64,000 nt of DNA, from the NCBI GenBank assembly GCA_002367105.1, contig DFCS01000023.1, positions 26,849-90,848 on the forward strand, written 5' to 3'. Each line of letters starts with the position of its first letter. Within the stretch, counting starts at the first letter, position 1. The DNA comes from Hungatella sp. UBA3048. Its GTDB lineage: Bacteria; Bacillota; Clostridia; Lachnospirales; Lachnospiraceae. The notes beneath the pieces were generated by a model. That model saw only the letters and a program-made list of their open reading frames with translations. It did no database searches and was not told the origin of the DNA. A program made the position numbers and the translations under genes. Below, in pieces: positions 8,879 through 17,233 of the stretch.

Positions 8879-10021
8879 TTATTTCTTAAGCAGTTTTCCG
8901 GAAATCACCAGCTGCTGGATTTGTGAGGTACCTTCGTAAATGGTGAACACACGGCAATCCCTGTACATGCGCTCAATCTTATAATCTTTGATAAAGCCGT
9001 AACCGCCATGGATCTGAAGGGATTTTGAAGCGATTTCATTGCAGACTTCAGAAGCAAAATACTTTGCCATAGAAGCTTCCAAGGTTGCAGGCTGATGGGT
9101 ATCCATTAAGTAGGCTGTCTTATAAACCAGCTGCTTTGCAGCTTCCAGCTTAGTCGCCATATCTGCGATCATAAAGGCAATTGCCTGGAAATCTCCGATT
9201 CGTCTTCCAAACTGTTTCCTTTCCTTTGCGTATTTAATGGCCTCGTCCAAAGCGCCCTGGGCAACTCCTATGGACTGAGCGGCCACTCCCATACGTCCGG
9301 TATCCAGAGTTTTCATGGCATTTATAAAGCCCATGCCTTCTTCACCAAGAAGGTTCTCTGCCGGAATTCTTGCATTGTCCATAATAATATCGCTGGTAGC
9401 GCAGCCGATAACACCCATTTTATGTTCCGGCTTTCCGCAGGATATTCCAGGAGTGTTTTTCATATCCACGATAAATGCACTGATTCCTTTTGTTCCCTTT
9501 GTCATATCCGTCTTTGCGTAGACCACCGCATAATCTGCCAAAGGTGCCATGGTGATAAAGGTCTTTCTTCCATTCAATAGGTAGGAATCCCCATCCTTTA
9601 CCGCAGTCGACTGCATGCCGCCGGCATCAGAACCTGCTCCAGGCTCTGTCAGGGCAAAACAAAGCTTTTTGCTTCCGCTTATCAATGAGGGAAGGTATTT
9701 CCGTTTTTGCTCCTCTGTGCCGGATAATAGCAGAGGACCTCCGGAAAGGGAATTGGGGGAAGATACATAAATGCTTGCAACTCCGCTGACCCTTGCCATT
9801 TCCTCCATCACCAGCACATAACAGCGGGCGTCACCGCCTGAACCTCCGTATTCTTTTGGCGTCTTAATGCCGAAAAATCCGGCCTTTCCCATTTTGTAAA
9901 GGATTTCCTCCGGAAATGTCCCGCTTTCCTCAACCTCATCGAGGATTTCATTGGTCAGTTCTTTTTCCGCGAACTCTCTTGCCAGTTTCCGGACAAGCTC
10001 ATGCTGTTTTGTAAAATACAT
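8879..10021 (-). CDS. Acyl-CoA dehydrogenase (enoyl-CoA reductase of the pathway)
   Basis: 380 residues, the standard size. The N-terminal helical domain carries EILYKMGKAGFFGIKTPKEYGG. The middle has the FAD-contact region FALTEPGAGSDAGGM, and the C-terminal domain has QAIAFMIADMATKLEAAKQL and IHGGYGFIKDYKIERMYRD. The catalytic base is the Glu in IYEGTSQIQQ, placed as in butyryl-CoA dehydrogenases. In the operon it is followed directly by etfB and etfA, so it probably runs in the reducing direction, as AcdB/AcdA do in the leucine and aromatic Stickland branches. The acyl chain is unknown. The gene starts 12 nt after the ligase gene. Confidence 0.93.
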   Translation of the reverse strand: MYFTKQHELVRKLAREFAEKELTNEILDEVEESGTFPEEILYKMGKAGFFGIKTPKEYGGSGGDARCYVLVMEEMARVSGVASIYVSSPNSLSGGPLLLSGTEEQKRKYLPSLISGSKKLCFALTEPGAGSDAGGMQSTAVKDGDSYLLNGRKTFITMAPLADYAVVYAKTDMTKGTKGISAFIVDMKNTPGISCGKPEHKMGVIGCATSDIIMDNARIPAENLLGEEGMGFINAMKTLDTGRMGVAAQSIGVAQGALDEAIKYAKERKQFGRRIGDFQAIAFMIADMATKLEAAKQLVYKTAYLMDTHQPATLEASMAKYFASEVCNEIASKSLQIHGGYGFIKDYKIERMYRDCRVFTIYEGTSQIQQLVISGKLLKK

Positions 10022-10033
10022 GTTGTTTCCTCC

Positions 10034-11617
10034 TTAACCTCTTTTCGCTAACCGTTTCTCGACTTCCTGCCGTAACACATGGACCTTAACCTTTCCGCTG
10101 TTGCCAAAAGGAAATGAATCAAATCGATAAACATATTTGGGAACCTTATAATTCGCCAGATTTTTACGAACATGCTCCCTGATCCTTTCTTCTGAAAACT
10201 CCGCTCCAGACTCCATGATGATACAAGCGGCTATTTCTTCCTGAAGAACCTGGGCATCAACTCCTATTACTTTTACATCTCTGACTTCCGGAAGTTCCAG
10301 AATGCAGTTTTCAATTTCCACCGGCGCTATGTTTTCACCGCCCCGGATAATCATCTCTTTTTTTCGTCCGGTTATATAAAGACAGCCTTTCTCATCCAGA
10401 TAACCGCAGTCACCGGTATGAAGCCAACCCTCTTCATCCAGCACTTTTTCCTCTTCATTCATTTTGTTATAATAGCCCTTCATGATGTGATATCCCCGGG
10501 ACTGGATTTCTCCGACAATGCCTGGTTTCGCAACGCTTTTTCTTTCTTCATCCCAGATCCTTAATTCCGTATAAGGTATTTTTTTTCCTGCCGTAAGGGC
10601 TTTTCGGCAGATTGGATCCGTATACCCGGTTATGGTAATCGCAGGGGAAGACTCGGTCTGCCCATAGGAAGGCTGAAGATGCTCCATCTTCAGCTCTTCA
10701 CAGATCTTGATATAATCTGACGGATGAATGGCGGAACCTGCGATAATTCCGCTCTTTAAGGAACTTAAATCGTATTCATTTCTTCTGCTGTTCTTTACCA
10801 TAGCAAGGAACATACTTGGAACGCCGTTTAGAATGGTGCAGGAATTTTTCTGTATGTTTTCCATAACTTCAATGGACCTATAATACTGATTGATATAAAT
10901 CGCCGCTCCGGCATGGACAGCGGACAAAATGCCCGCTGTAATACCAAAACAGTGAAACAGAGGGACGGATAAGCACATGCGGTCACTTTCGTTCCAATGC
11001 ATGGAACGCACCATTTCGGCTGCATTGTTGACCATGTTCTCGTGGCTTAACATCACTCCTTTGGGAACACCGGAGGTACCGGAGGTAAAAAGTATATTGG
11101 CGGTATCCTTTGAGGATAAGTTCTGCTCCATTTCTTTTAAAAGCTGATTCTCTTCCCCCCTGTTTTCCCCCATTTCACAGTCAGTCAGATGGTCCAGAGA
11201 GACAATCCCCTTTAAGAAGCTATCCGGACCATTCAGTCCGGCTTTTGAAATGACCGGTTCATAGTCCGCATTGTTGCAGCCCTTTCCATAGAACAGATAG
11301 TCTGCATCTCCTTCTTTTAAAATCCGGTTTAATTCCTGCTCCTTATAGCATGTATTGACCGGGATCACAATTGCCCCGGACTTCATAAAAGCAAAATACG
11401 CCATGATCCATTCCGGGCTGTTAATCCCCCACAACGCGACATGTTTTCCGCGTGAAATTCCTCTTCTTATAAAGTCAGATGCCCAAAAATCTGAAATTTC
11501 ATCCGCCTCTTTCCAGGTATAGCATCGATCCTGGTAACAGATTCCTGCTCCATTCGGCGTAAGAACAGCTCTTTTATGAAGCAGTTCTCCGATTGTTTCT
11601 GATAAAAGGCCTGTCAT
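10034..11617 (-). CDS. AMP-forming acyl-CoA synthetase (ligase)
   Basis: About 527 residues. The ATG at 11617 is preferred to one two codons upstream because GGAG lies 7 nt before it. Adenylate-forming motifs are seen in order: the P-loop ILFTSGTSGVPKGVMLSH, YGQTESSPA, the hinge GWLHTGDCGYLDEKGCLY with ITGRKKEMIIRGGENI, and the catalytic lysine in GNSGKVKVHVL near the C-terminus. It converts a carboxylic acid, CoA and ATP to acyl-CoA, AMP and PPi in the cytosol. Its presence beside a CoA-transferase suggests it primes the cycle by making the first acyl-CoA, after which the transferase recycles CoA. It lies 34 nt after the transporter gene. Confidence 0.9.
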   Translation of the reverse strand: MTGLLSETIGELLHKRAVLTPNGAGICYQDRCYTWKEADEISDFWASDFIRRGISRGKHVALWGINSPEWIMAYFAFMKSGAIVIPVNTCYKEQELNRILKEGDADYLFYGKGCNNADYEPVISKAGLNGPDSFLKGIVSLDHLTDCEMGENRGEENQLLKEMEQNLSSKDTANILFTSGTSGVPKGVMLSHENMVNNAAEMVRSMHWNESDRMCLSVPLFHCFGITAGILSAVHAGAAIYINQYYRSIEVMENIQKNSCTILNGVPSMFLAMVKNSRRNEYDLSSLKSGIIAGSAIHPSDYIKICEELKMEHLQPSYGQTESSPAITITGYTDPICRKALTAGKKIPYTELRIWDEERKSVAKPGIVGEIQSRGYHIMKGYYNKMNEEEKVLDEEGWLHTGDCGYLDEKGCLYITGRKKEMIIRGGENIAPVEIENCILELPEVRDVKVIGVDAQVLQEEIAACIIMESGAEFSEERIREHVRKNLANYKVPKYVYRFDSFPFGNSGKVKVHVLRQEVEKRLAKRG

Positions 11618-11657
11618 ATTCATTCTCCTGCTAATCTCTGCCCCATGTTTCTGTCAG

Positions 11658-12791
11658 TTATTTCTCGATTTTTCCCATGGCTTCTCCGATCATTCGTATC
11701 AGGAACGGAACCAGTACCACTGCAATGGTTACATAACCCAGATATCCATATCCTACCGTTACCAGAGGAAGAAGTCCGAACTGGGCGATAGCAAAAGCAA
11801 GAATGGTACATAGTAAAGCACAGATTAAGGTTTTTGCTGAAGGCTTTCCGTCATTTTTCTTATCCTCCGGCTTTTCAAGGGCAACTACAACTCTCTGGAC
11901 GGCTCCGGCAATCATGTTAACCGCGGTTGATACCGCTCCTAAAATAATAAGTATGGAGATCATCGGGTTCATGAAGCCGGCTCCAACTCCGCCTTTGATC
12001 AGAGTGATAACCGGAAGGGGATCCTTGGATAAGTCAGGATTGGTTGCAACTGCCATAAGTCCTAAAGTGGAAAGCATAATCAATCCCGAGTTTACAAGAA
12101 ATCCGTAAATCATGCTGGTTTTTGCTTCTTTTTCCGTTTTAAATGATTCTGCATGCTGGTATAACAATCCAATGGAAGCCAGCTGGAAGGAAGCGTAGAT
12201 AAAGCAGCTCCAAAAAGCAGGGCCGGCCGGTGCAGGATCAGCTCCCAAGGTCTTGATGTTTCTTACAATATCACCCCAGCTGACAATAATGTTCGGTATG
12301 TACACAATCAAAAGACCTGCTATGATAATGACTGACAGTGTGGAGGCCGCTTTTCTTACAAAATCGGTTCCGAATATGGTCACCACAAAGATAAATAAAC
12401 CTATGATCAAGGTACAGGCCATATAGGGGATTCCGGTAAGGGACTGCATGGTGGAGCCTCCGGTCGCAAAGGCAACAGAGGGTGCCAGGCAAAGCAATAA
12501 TATGTATACCAGCTCATAAAGGTTGGAAAAAATGGGGGCGAATTTTCCGTAAAACTTATTGTTAAAGGTTCTGTAATCATAAGCATCATGAAGCTTTGCA
12601 AACCGAAGACCATACCACTGGAACACCGCTCCGATTGCCTGGGCAAGAATCGGTGTAATAAGTGCCCAAATACCAAAGGCAACGAAATACTGGACCAGCT
12701 GTGCACCGGAAGCAAACCCTCCGCCAAACTGTGTTGTAAACCATACGAAAGCAACGCCCACGGCTACCGGCATTTTATTTTTATCGATCAT
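11658..12791 (-). CDS. Multi-pass membrane transporter, YkvI-like (APC superfamily)
   Basis: 377 residues with about ten to eleven hydrophobic helices. The N-terminal segment GVAFVWFTTQFGGGFASG, with a glycine-rich break in helix 1, resembles the unwound substrate-binding helix of amino-acid/cation symporters of the YkvI group. No signal peptide or soluble domain is seen. It lies inside the dehydratase operon, 15 nt after the second dehydratase subunit and 34 nt before the ligase, so it most likely imports the amino acid or 2-hydroxyacid used by the pathway, or exports the reduced acid. The direction and substrate are inference; the family is poorly characterised. Confidence 0.78.
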   Translation of the reverse strand: MIDKNKMPVAVGVAFVWFTTQFGGGFASGAQLVQYFVAFGIWALITPILAQAIGAVFQWYGLRFAKLHDAYDYRTFNNKFYGKFAPIFSNLYELVYILLLCLAPSVAFATGGSTMQSLTGIPYMACTLIIGLFIFVVTIFGTDFVRKAASTLSVIIIAGLLIVYIPNIIVSWGDIVRNIKTLGADPAPAGPAFWSCFIYASFQLASIGLLYQHAESFKTEKEAKTSMIYGFLVNSGLIMLSTLGLMAVATNPDLSKDPLPVITLIKGGVGAGFMNPMISILIILGAVSTAVNMIAGAVQRVVVALEKPEDKKNDGKPSAKTLICALLCTILAFAIAQFGLLPLVTVGYGYLGYVTIAVVLVPFLIRMIGEAMGKIEK

Positions 12792-12806
12792 ATCCTTCTC
12801 CTCCTG

Positions 12807-13925
12807 TTAAAGCATATCTATGAATGCTTCTATCATCGTTCCTGCCTGCTCGTAATTAACCATTTGCCTGTCTACTTCTACCTGAATGATAGAAATTCCT
12901 GCTCCAGCACAGGCTTTTTTCACCATAACATAATCAAATTCTTCCGGATCACAGAATTTCGTCAGAAGAACGACCACACCTTTAGCTTTGTATTTCTTTG
13001 CCAGATCAACAATATAACCGGCTCTCTTCTTTTCCGGATCGTACAGGACGGAACAATGGTCCATACGGGAAAACTTATCTGCAAGTCCTTCCAGAGGTTC
13101 CAGTTCCAGATTGACATCCGTACGGTACTGCCTGGACTCATGGGCAACATCATCTGCCGCAATCTGCAGTCCATGTTCATCAAAGATTTTAAGCAGTCCG
13201 TCGCTGTCTGCCAGGATTCCTGTGGTGATTACCTTGATTTTGCTTTCCTTCTCCTCTGCTTGTGACAAAGCCTCCATCAGCTGGCTGACCAGTGCTGTAT
13301 GTTCTTCCTTCCGCATGAAATGAGCACTTTTAAATATATCTCTTCTTTGGACTGCCGTTATGGAAGGATGCTGTTCTAAAACCTCTGACAGCTTTCTCAT
13401 TGCCGCATTGTGTTCATTGTAGATCTCATTGGACCGGGCCAGGGAAGCTTCACTGAATTTCTCACCGGTTGCTGCCTCTAGATCTCTTATCACGCGCTCA
13501 TAGGAAGCTTTGGTAAATTTTTTTCCTGACTCCGGCTTCCGGTTCTGGGGATAGGTCATGGGAACAAAGGGAATGTCCTTTACCGCGTATTTCCAGTTCT
13601 GCCCCAGACACTTTAAAGAATCACAGAGGGAGGGAATCACGATGGCTGATATGCCTTTGTATTCTCCTTTGATCCCAAGCTCCAGAATGCTCTGCATGAT
13701 GGAACAGATAAACGCAGGAAAATATCTTTTCGACTCTTTTAACTCAATATCCGCTCCCCATGCTCCCATAGGAACAAGCCCCATGGAGTGGATCAGTTCT
13801 TCCGGAGTATAGACAGGAACACAAGCCACAACCTTTTTTCCCTGCTCCAGATAAGCATTCAGCTGTTTTTTCGGTGAACATGCAATATCATAAAAATTTT
13901 CTAATAATTCATTCAATGTTGCCAT
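12807..13925 (-). CDS. 2-hydroxyacyl-CoA dehydratase, beta-type subunit (HgdB/FldC/HadC family)
   Basis: 372 residues. Features of the family are the N-terminal VVACVPVYTPEELIHSMGLV with GAWGADIEL, the conserved Cys in PSLCDSLKCLGQNWK, and a C-terminal domain with VLLTKFCDPEEFDY and IIQVEVDRQM. The subunit binds a [4Fe-4S] cluster and pairs with the product of 13925-15163 to remove water from (R)-2-hydroxyacyl-CoA through a ketyl radical. Its ATG overlaps the stop of the previous gene as TGATG, implying translational coupling and 1:1 synthesis. It is followed 15 nt later by the transporter gene. Confidence 0.93.
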   Translation of the reverse strand: MATLNELLENFYDIACSPKKQLNAYLEQGKKVVACVPVYTPEELIHSMGLVPMGAWGADIELKESKRYFPAFICSIMQSILELGIKGEYKGISAIVIPSLCDSLKCLGQNWKYAVKDIPFVPMTYPQNRKPESGKKFTKASYERVIRDLEAATGEKFSEASLARSNEIYNEHNAAMRKLSEVLEQHPSITAVQRRDIFKSAHFMRKEEHTALVSQLMEALSQAEEKESKIKVITTGILADSDGLLKIFDEHGLQIAADDVAHESRQYRTDVNLELEPLEGLADKFSRMDHCSVLYDPEKKRAGYIVDLAKKYKAKGVVVLLTKFCDPEEFDYVMVKKACAGAGISIIQVEVDRQMVNYEQAGTMIEAFIDML

Positions 13926-15163
13926 CAGTCTTTCCCCCCTTTGTTGGATTCCATGATTTCTGTCAGCCCCTGAACCCTTGTTTCATACTGGGCTTCTGAG
14001 AAGTTTCGCGGATCTGCCTGATCTCCGTCAAATGAGGTGACCGGTATCTGGCAGTCCTCTCCGATCTGGCGGCTCATCTCATACATGAAGCCGCTCCAAA
14101 GCTTGCAGGAACGGTTGGTATGAACCAGAAGTCCCTCTGCATGGGTCTTATTTACAATCGCTTCCCTCTTATCCCTGGCATGTTCTAAGTTCATGGCATT
14201 GGGCACGTTGCAATAGGCACGGATCAGGCCGTCAAAGTCATCGTAAATGAATCCAAAGGCATCGGCATAAATGGTTGCCACCATGTTGATTCCCCGGGAC
14301 TTAAGGCCGGTGGCCGTAGTTCTTAAATGAGGCCAGCAGGCGATCCCTTCAAACATGATTCTGTATTTTTCCTCTGCACGGAAGGTACTGGTTCCCTCTT
14401 CCACTGCCTTTTTATATTCCTCCAGCAGGGTTTCAAAAGCTTCGGCCGCTTCCACGGTCCCTCTGGCACAGACGGCTACCGCCATATGATTAAGGAGGTC
14501 AAAGCCGTTAAGAGGAGAAGGGGTATATTTGGTATAGGCTGTAGCCTCCAGCCATGCTCTGGAAGTCCTGTTTGAGATTTCCATAACCTCCTTGAATTTC
14601 TCTTCACTCCATTTCTTACCGGTGATTTCCTCCAACTGTTCAATAGCCGCCAGAAACTGGCTTTTGACATATGCTACCTGGGCATCTGAAACCTCGTAAT
14701 CAGGATTAAAGGGAATGTCAATGAGAATCAGCGGAATGTCAAGCTCTTTTGCAATGTTCTCGTACCATTTGATCATGCAGTTGCAGATGTTATTGCAGCA
14801 AAGTACGAAATCCGGCAGAGGCATGTTCTGCTCCGGGGTTTCCCCCACCATCATATGTGCCAGACTGATCCTTGCATAAGCGCAGATGTCATTGGAATAA
14901 CCTTCCGCCTCTGAAACTTCACACAGCCGCTGCCCGGCTCCTCTTGCTGCAATCGCTGCTGCCTGATTCTCGGGATAGCACACTTTAATTCCTAAGGTCT
15001 GAAAAATTTCCTGAGGGAAATTGCTGGCGCACCAGCCGATTTTTTCTCCCCTGTCCTTTGCCTCCTGGACCTCCTTATAGTGCTTTGCCACAATCTCGTT
15101 CAGCTTAAACTTGGCTGAATTGGGATCAATGGTAAATTTTGGTTTTCTCTCTCCTTCACCCAT
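13925..15163 (-). CDS. 2-hydroxyacyl-CoA dehydratase, alpha-type subunit (HgdA/FldB/HadB family)
   Basis: 412 residues. The N-terminal GWCASNFPQEIFQTLGIKVC followed by YPENQAAAIAARG carries cluster-ligand and CoA-region cysteines of the HgdB-like fold (FGGY-type dehydratase family). Further cysteines occur in FVLCCNNICNCMIKW, and the C-terminal part has LVHTNRSCKLWSGFMYE. Known: this heterodimer needs one electron from the ATP-dependent activator to start many turnovers. The enzyme dehydrates lactoyl-, 2-hydroxyisocaproyl-, phenyllactyl- or 2-hydroxyglutaryl-CoA in different species; which one applies here needs phylogeny. The gene begins 15 nt after the activator gene. The cluster is oxygen-sensitive, consistent with an anaerobe. 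Confidence 0.93.
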   Translation of the reverse strand: MGEGERKPKFTIDPNSAKFKLNEIVAKHYKEVQEAKDRGEKIGWCASNFPQEIFQTLGIKVCYPENQAAAIAARGAGQRLCEVSEAEGYSNDICAYARISLAHMMVGETPEQNMPLPDFVLCCNNICNCMIKWYENIAKELDIPLILIDIPFNPDYEVSDAQVAYVKSQFLAAIEQLEEITGKKWSEEKFKEVMEISNRTSRAWLEATAYTKYTPSPLNGFDLLNHMAVAVCARGTVEAAEAFETLLEEYKKAVEEGTSTFRAEEKYRIMFEGIACWPHLRTTATGLKSRGINMVATIYADAFGFIYDDFDGLIRAYCNVPNAMNLEHARDKREAIVNKTHAEGLLVHTNRSCKLWSGFMYEMSRQIGEDCQIPVTSFDGDQADPRNFSEAQYETRVQGLTEIMESNKGGKD

Positions 15164-15178
15164 GAAAAATTCCTCCTT

Positions 15179-15949
15179 TTATGATTTATCATAAGCGTAA
15201 AGCGCTGCTCCTAAAGCACCCATGAGCTGAGCCATTGGTGAATATGTAATTTTAAGACCCAGCTCCTGCTCCATGGCTTTCCGAACCCCGCCATTTTTTG
15301 CAACGCCGCCGCTCATACACACTGTTTCTTTCACACCGACCCGTTTTGCCAATGCCGCTACCCGGCTGGCTACAGACTGGCAGATGCCGGCAACCAGATC
15401 CGGGATCTCGACCCCGTTTGCCAGCTGGGATATAACTTCGGATTCAGCAAATACCGTACAGGTACTGGATATTTTGACGGTATGCTTTGACAGGTCAGCC
15501 TGCTTCTCCAGATCCTCAATCCTCAGTTGAAGGATTCCTGCCATGACATCCAGAAACCGCCCGGTTCCTGCCGCACATTTGTCATTCATTAAAAATTCTT
15601 TCATGCGTCCGTCAGCACCCAGGGAAAGTACCTTTGCATCCTGTCCGCCTATGTCAATGATGGTCCGCACTTCCGGAAGCAGATGATGGACACCCCTTGC
15701 ATGGCAGCTCAGTTCACTCATCTCTCCATCGGCATTTTTTAACAGCTTCCTACCATAACCGGTAGCATAAACAGCGGTTATCTCTTCCGGCTTTAAGCTC
15801 CCTGCGGCAAGTACTTCCTCAATTGCCCGTCCCGGACCATCAGTTCCTGTCCCTGCCCCAATCAGGGAAGTCGCCAGAATTTCCTGTCCATCTTTCAGAA
15901 TGACCGCTTTGGAGGTGGTAGAGCCTATGTCAACTCCTAATGTGAACAT
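15179..15949 (-). CDS. 2-hydroxyacyl-CoA dehydratase activator (HgdC/FldI/HadI family ATPase)
   Basis: 256 residues from the ATG at 15949, which has AGAAAGGA upstream; a longer frame adds 11 unconvincing residues. The ASKHA ATPase fold opens with LGVDIGSTTSKAVIL (phosphate 1) and has IDIGGQDAKVLSL (phosphate 2) and CMSGGVAKNGGV (adenosine). Cys in MNDKCAAGTGRF and in SSTCTVFAESEV hold the single [4Fe-4S] cluster bridging the homodimer. The protein uses ATP hydrolysis to push one low-potential electron into the dehydratase. It is the first gene of the operon, about 145 nt downstream of the predicted transcription start, leaving a long leader that carries the palindromes at 16001-16097. Confidence 0.94.
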   Translation of the reverse strand: MFTLGVDIGSTTSKAVILKDGQEILATSLIGAGTGTDGPGRAIEEVLAAGSLKPEEITAVYATGYGRKLLKNADGEMSELSCHARGVHHLLPEVRTIIDIGGQDAKVLSLGADGRMKEFLMNDKCAAGTGRFLDVMAGILQLRIEDLEKQADLSKHTVKISSTCTVFAESEVISQLANGVEIPDLVAGICQSVASRVAALAKRVGVKETVCMSGGVAKNGGVRKAMEQELGLKITYSPMAQLMGALGAALYAYDKS

Positions 15950-16000
15950 GGTTTTTTCCTTTCTTTGTCTAATTTTTAACAATAATTAAGAAAAAAATAT

Positions 16001-16055
16001 ATATGTATACATGTATACAAGTTGCTCTATGAAAAAGTGTATCCTTGTATACAAG
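16001..16055. promoter_or_regulatory. Candidate GntR operators: GTATAC palindromes
   Basis: A perfect 12-nt palindrome CTTGTATACAAG lies at 16044-16055, and two further overlapping GTATAC sites lie within TGTATACATGTATACA at 16004-16019. All are in the transcribed leader between the promoter at 16102-16130 and the dehydratase-activator start. The shape fits FCD-type GntR dimer sites, and a GntR/FCD gene is immediately upstream. Binding is inferred. Confidence 0.6.
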
Positions 16056-16097
16056 TTAAATATAAAAAATAAAATGTAATAAGATACACTTTTTCAT
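16029..16097. repeat. 15-nt inverted repeat around the operator
   Basis: The arms 16029-16043 (ATGAAAAAGTGTATC) and 16083-16097 (its exact reverse complement) are separated by 39 nt that contain the CTTGTATACAAG palindrome. The outer arm covers the predicted start site of the operon. The arms may be two further protein-binding sites allowing a DNA loop, or a stem in the leader mRNA. Confidence 0.75.
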
Positions 16098-16101
16098 GCA
16101 T

Positions 16102-16130
16102 AGATTATCAAAATTTGTCGTATTTGTCAA
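16102..16130 (-). promoter_or_regulatory. Promoter of the dehydratase operon
   Basis: On the minus strand TTGACA (16125-16130) and TAATCT (16102-16107) are separated by exactly 17 nt. It is a strong sigma-A promoter about 150 nt before the activator start. The rest of the gap to the GntR gene (16131-16328) is AT-rich, with no ORF or hairpin that I trust. Confidence 0.72.
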
Positions 16131-16328
16131 TAACTTTTTTAAAATCAGGATTTTCTTTAGATATTATATGGAACCTGATTGGAACCGTAGCCTTTTCCTT
16201 TTCCCTTTGTAATCGTCTAATTTGTGACAATCTTTTTCTTATAAACAAATAATCGGCTGTTTTCGCTGCAAACGGCTTGAAATCCAAATGTACGAGGACT
16301 TCCGACCATTTCTTCTTGTCCAGCCGGA

Positions 16329-17027
16329 TTATATGTTTAAGAAATACTGCGGATACTTTTCTTTTGCTTTTTCTCTGATCTCGGATATGGTTTCCAGATG
16401 ATCTGCCATAGCCTGCTGGGCTTTGACAAAATCGCCCTCTTTGATATCGTCGACAATCCTACGGTGCTCATCGATCAGGCAGGGCATCCTTTTGCCAAGT
16501 GCCACATCGAAATTCCGCCATCTTGAAATGTGGAGCATTAAATCCTCCAGCAATTTTATCAGATTATACCGTTCCACACTTTCCGCAATAGCCCGGTGGA
16601 ATGCAGAATCCAGCTTTTGAAACTCCAGGTCATACCCCTCTACATTCCGGTAGGATTCCTGTTTTTCTAAATTATCCTCCAGTTCTTTTACCAGTTTTCC
16701 AATCTTCTCTTCGTCCCTCTGGGACAACAGCTCATATAGCTCTTCCTTCTCAACGGCAGTCCTTAAAATCAATAAGTCTCCGATGAGTTTTAAATCAATC
16801 AAGCTTACATAAGTACCTCTCTGGGGGTACACCGTAAGAAGCCCAAGCTGATTCAGCCTTGCAAAAGCATTACGGATAATGGTTCTTGACACCCCATACT
16901 CTTCCGCCATCTGATTTTCACTGATTCTGGTTCCAGGCTCTAATTCCAGCTTTAAAATACGTTTTCTGATGTTTAGGAAAACATAATCAGCGGAAACCGG
17001 TTGTATGTTACTTTTCATATAATCCAT
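16329..17027 (-). CDS. GntR family transcriptional regulator with FCD domain
   Basis: About 232 residues. The ATG at 17027 is preferred to a TTG at 17042 because AAGGTAAGGA lies directly before it; an ATG at 17018 is also possible. Residues near the N-terminus form a winged helix (LELEPGTRISENQMAEEYGV, then SRTIIRNAFARLNQLGLL and the wing YPQRGTYVSLI). The C-terminal two-thirds is an all-helical FCD domain with the metal or ligand histidines in DSAFHRAIAE, DEHRRIVDDI and MADHLETI. FCD proteins bind organic acids such as lactate or acyl-CoA and usually repress adjacent genes. It stands directly upstream of the dehydratase operon and its TTGTATACAA sites, so it probably controls that operon in response to a pathway acid. 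Confidence 0.9.
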   Translation of the reverse strand: MDYMKSNIQPVSADYVFLNIRKRILKLELEPGTRISENQMAEEYGVSRTIIRNAFARLNQLGLLTVYPQRGTYVSLIDLKLIGDLLILRTAVEKEELYELLSQRDEEKIGKLVKELEDNLEKQESYRNVEGYDLEFQKLDSAFHRAIAESVERYNLIKLLEDLMLHISRWRNFDVALGKRMPCLIDEHRRIVDDIKEGDFVKAQQAMADHLETISEIREKAKEKYPQYFLNI

Positions 17028-17233
17028 ATTCCTTACCTTCAATTCATATTACTTATTTTTTGTTATTAAAACGATTATACTCTTGACTGCAGATTTCTGT
17101 CAATTCGTTTCTGATACACGGTATGGCTGCCATCTACAATGTTACTGCATTTTTCCAATAAACGAAACTCTGAAAAGAAATTTTCAAACATGGATTGCCT
17201 GATGTCATGCCTATGGTGGTTATGGGAGAATGA

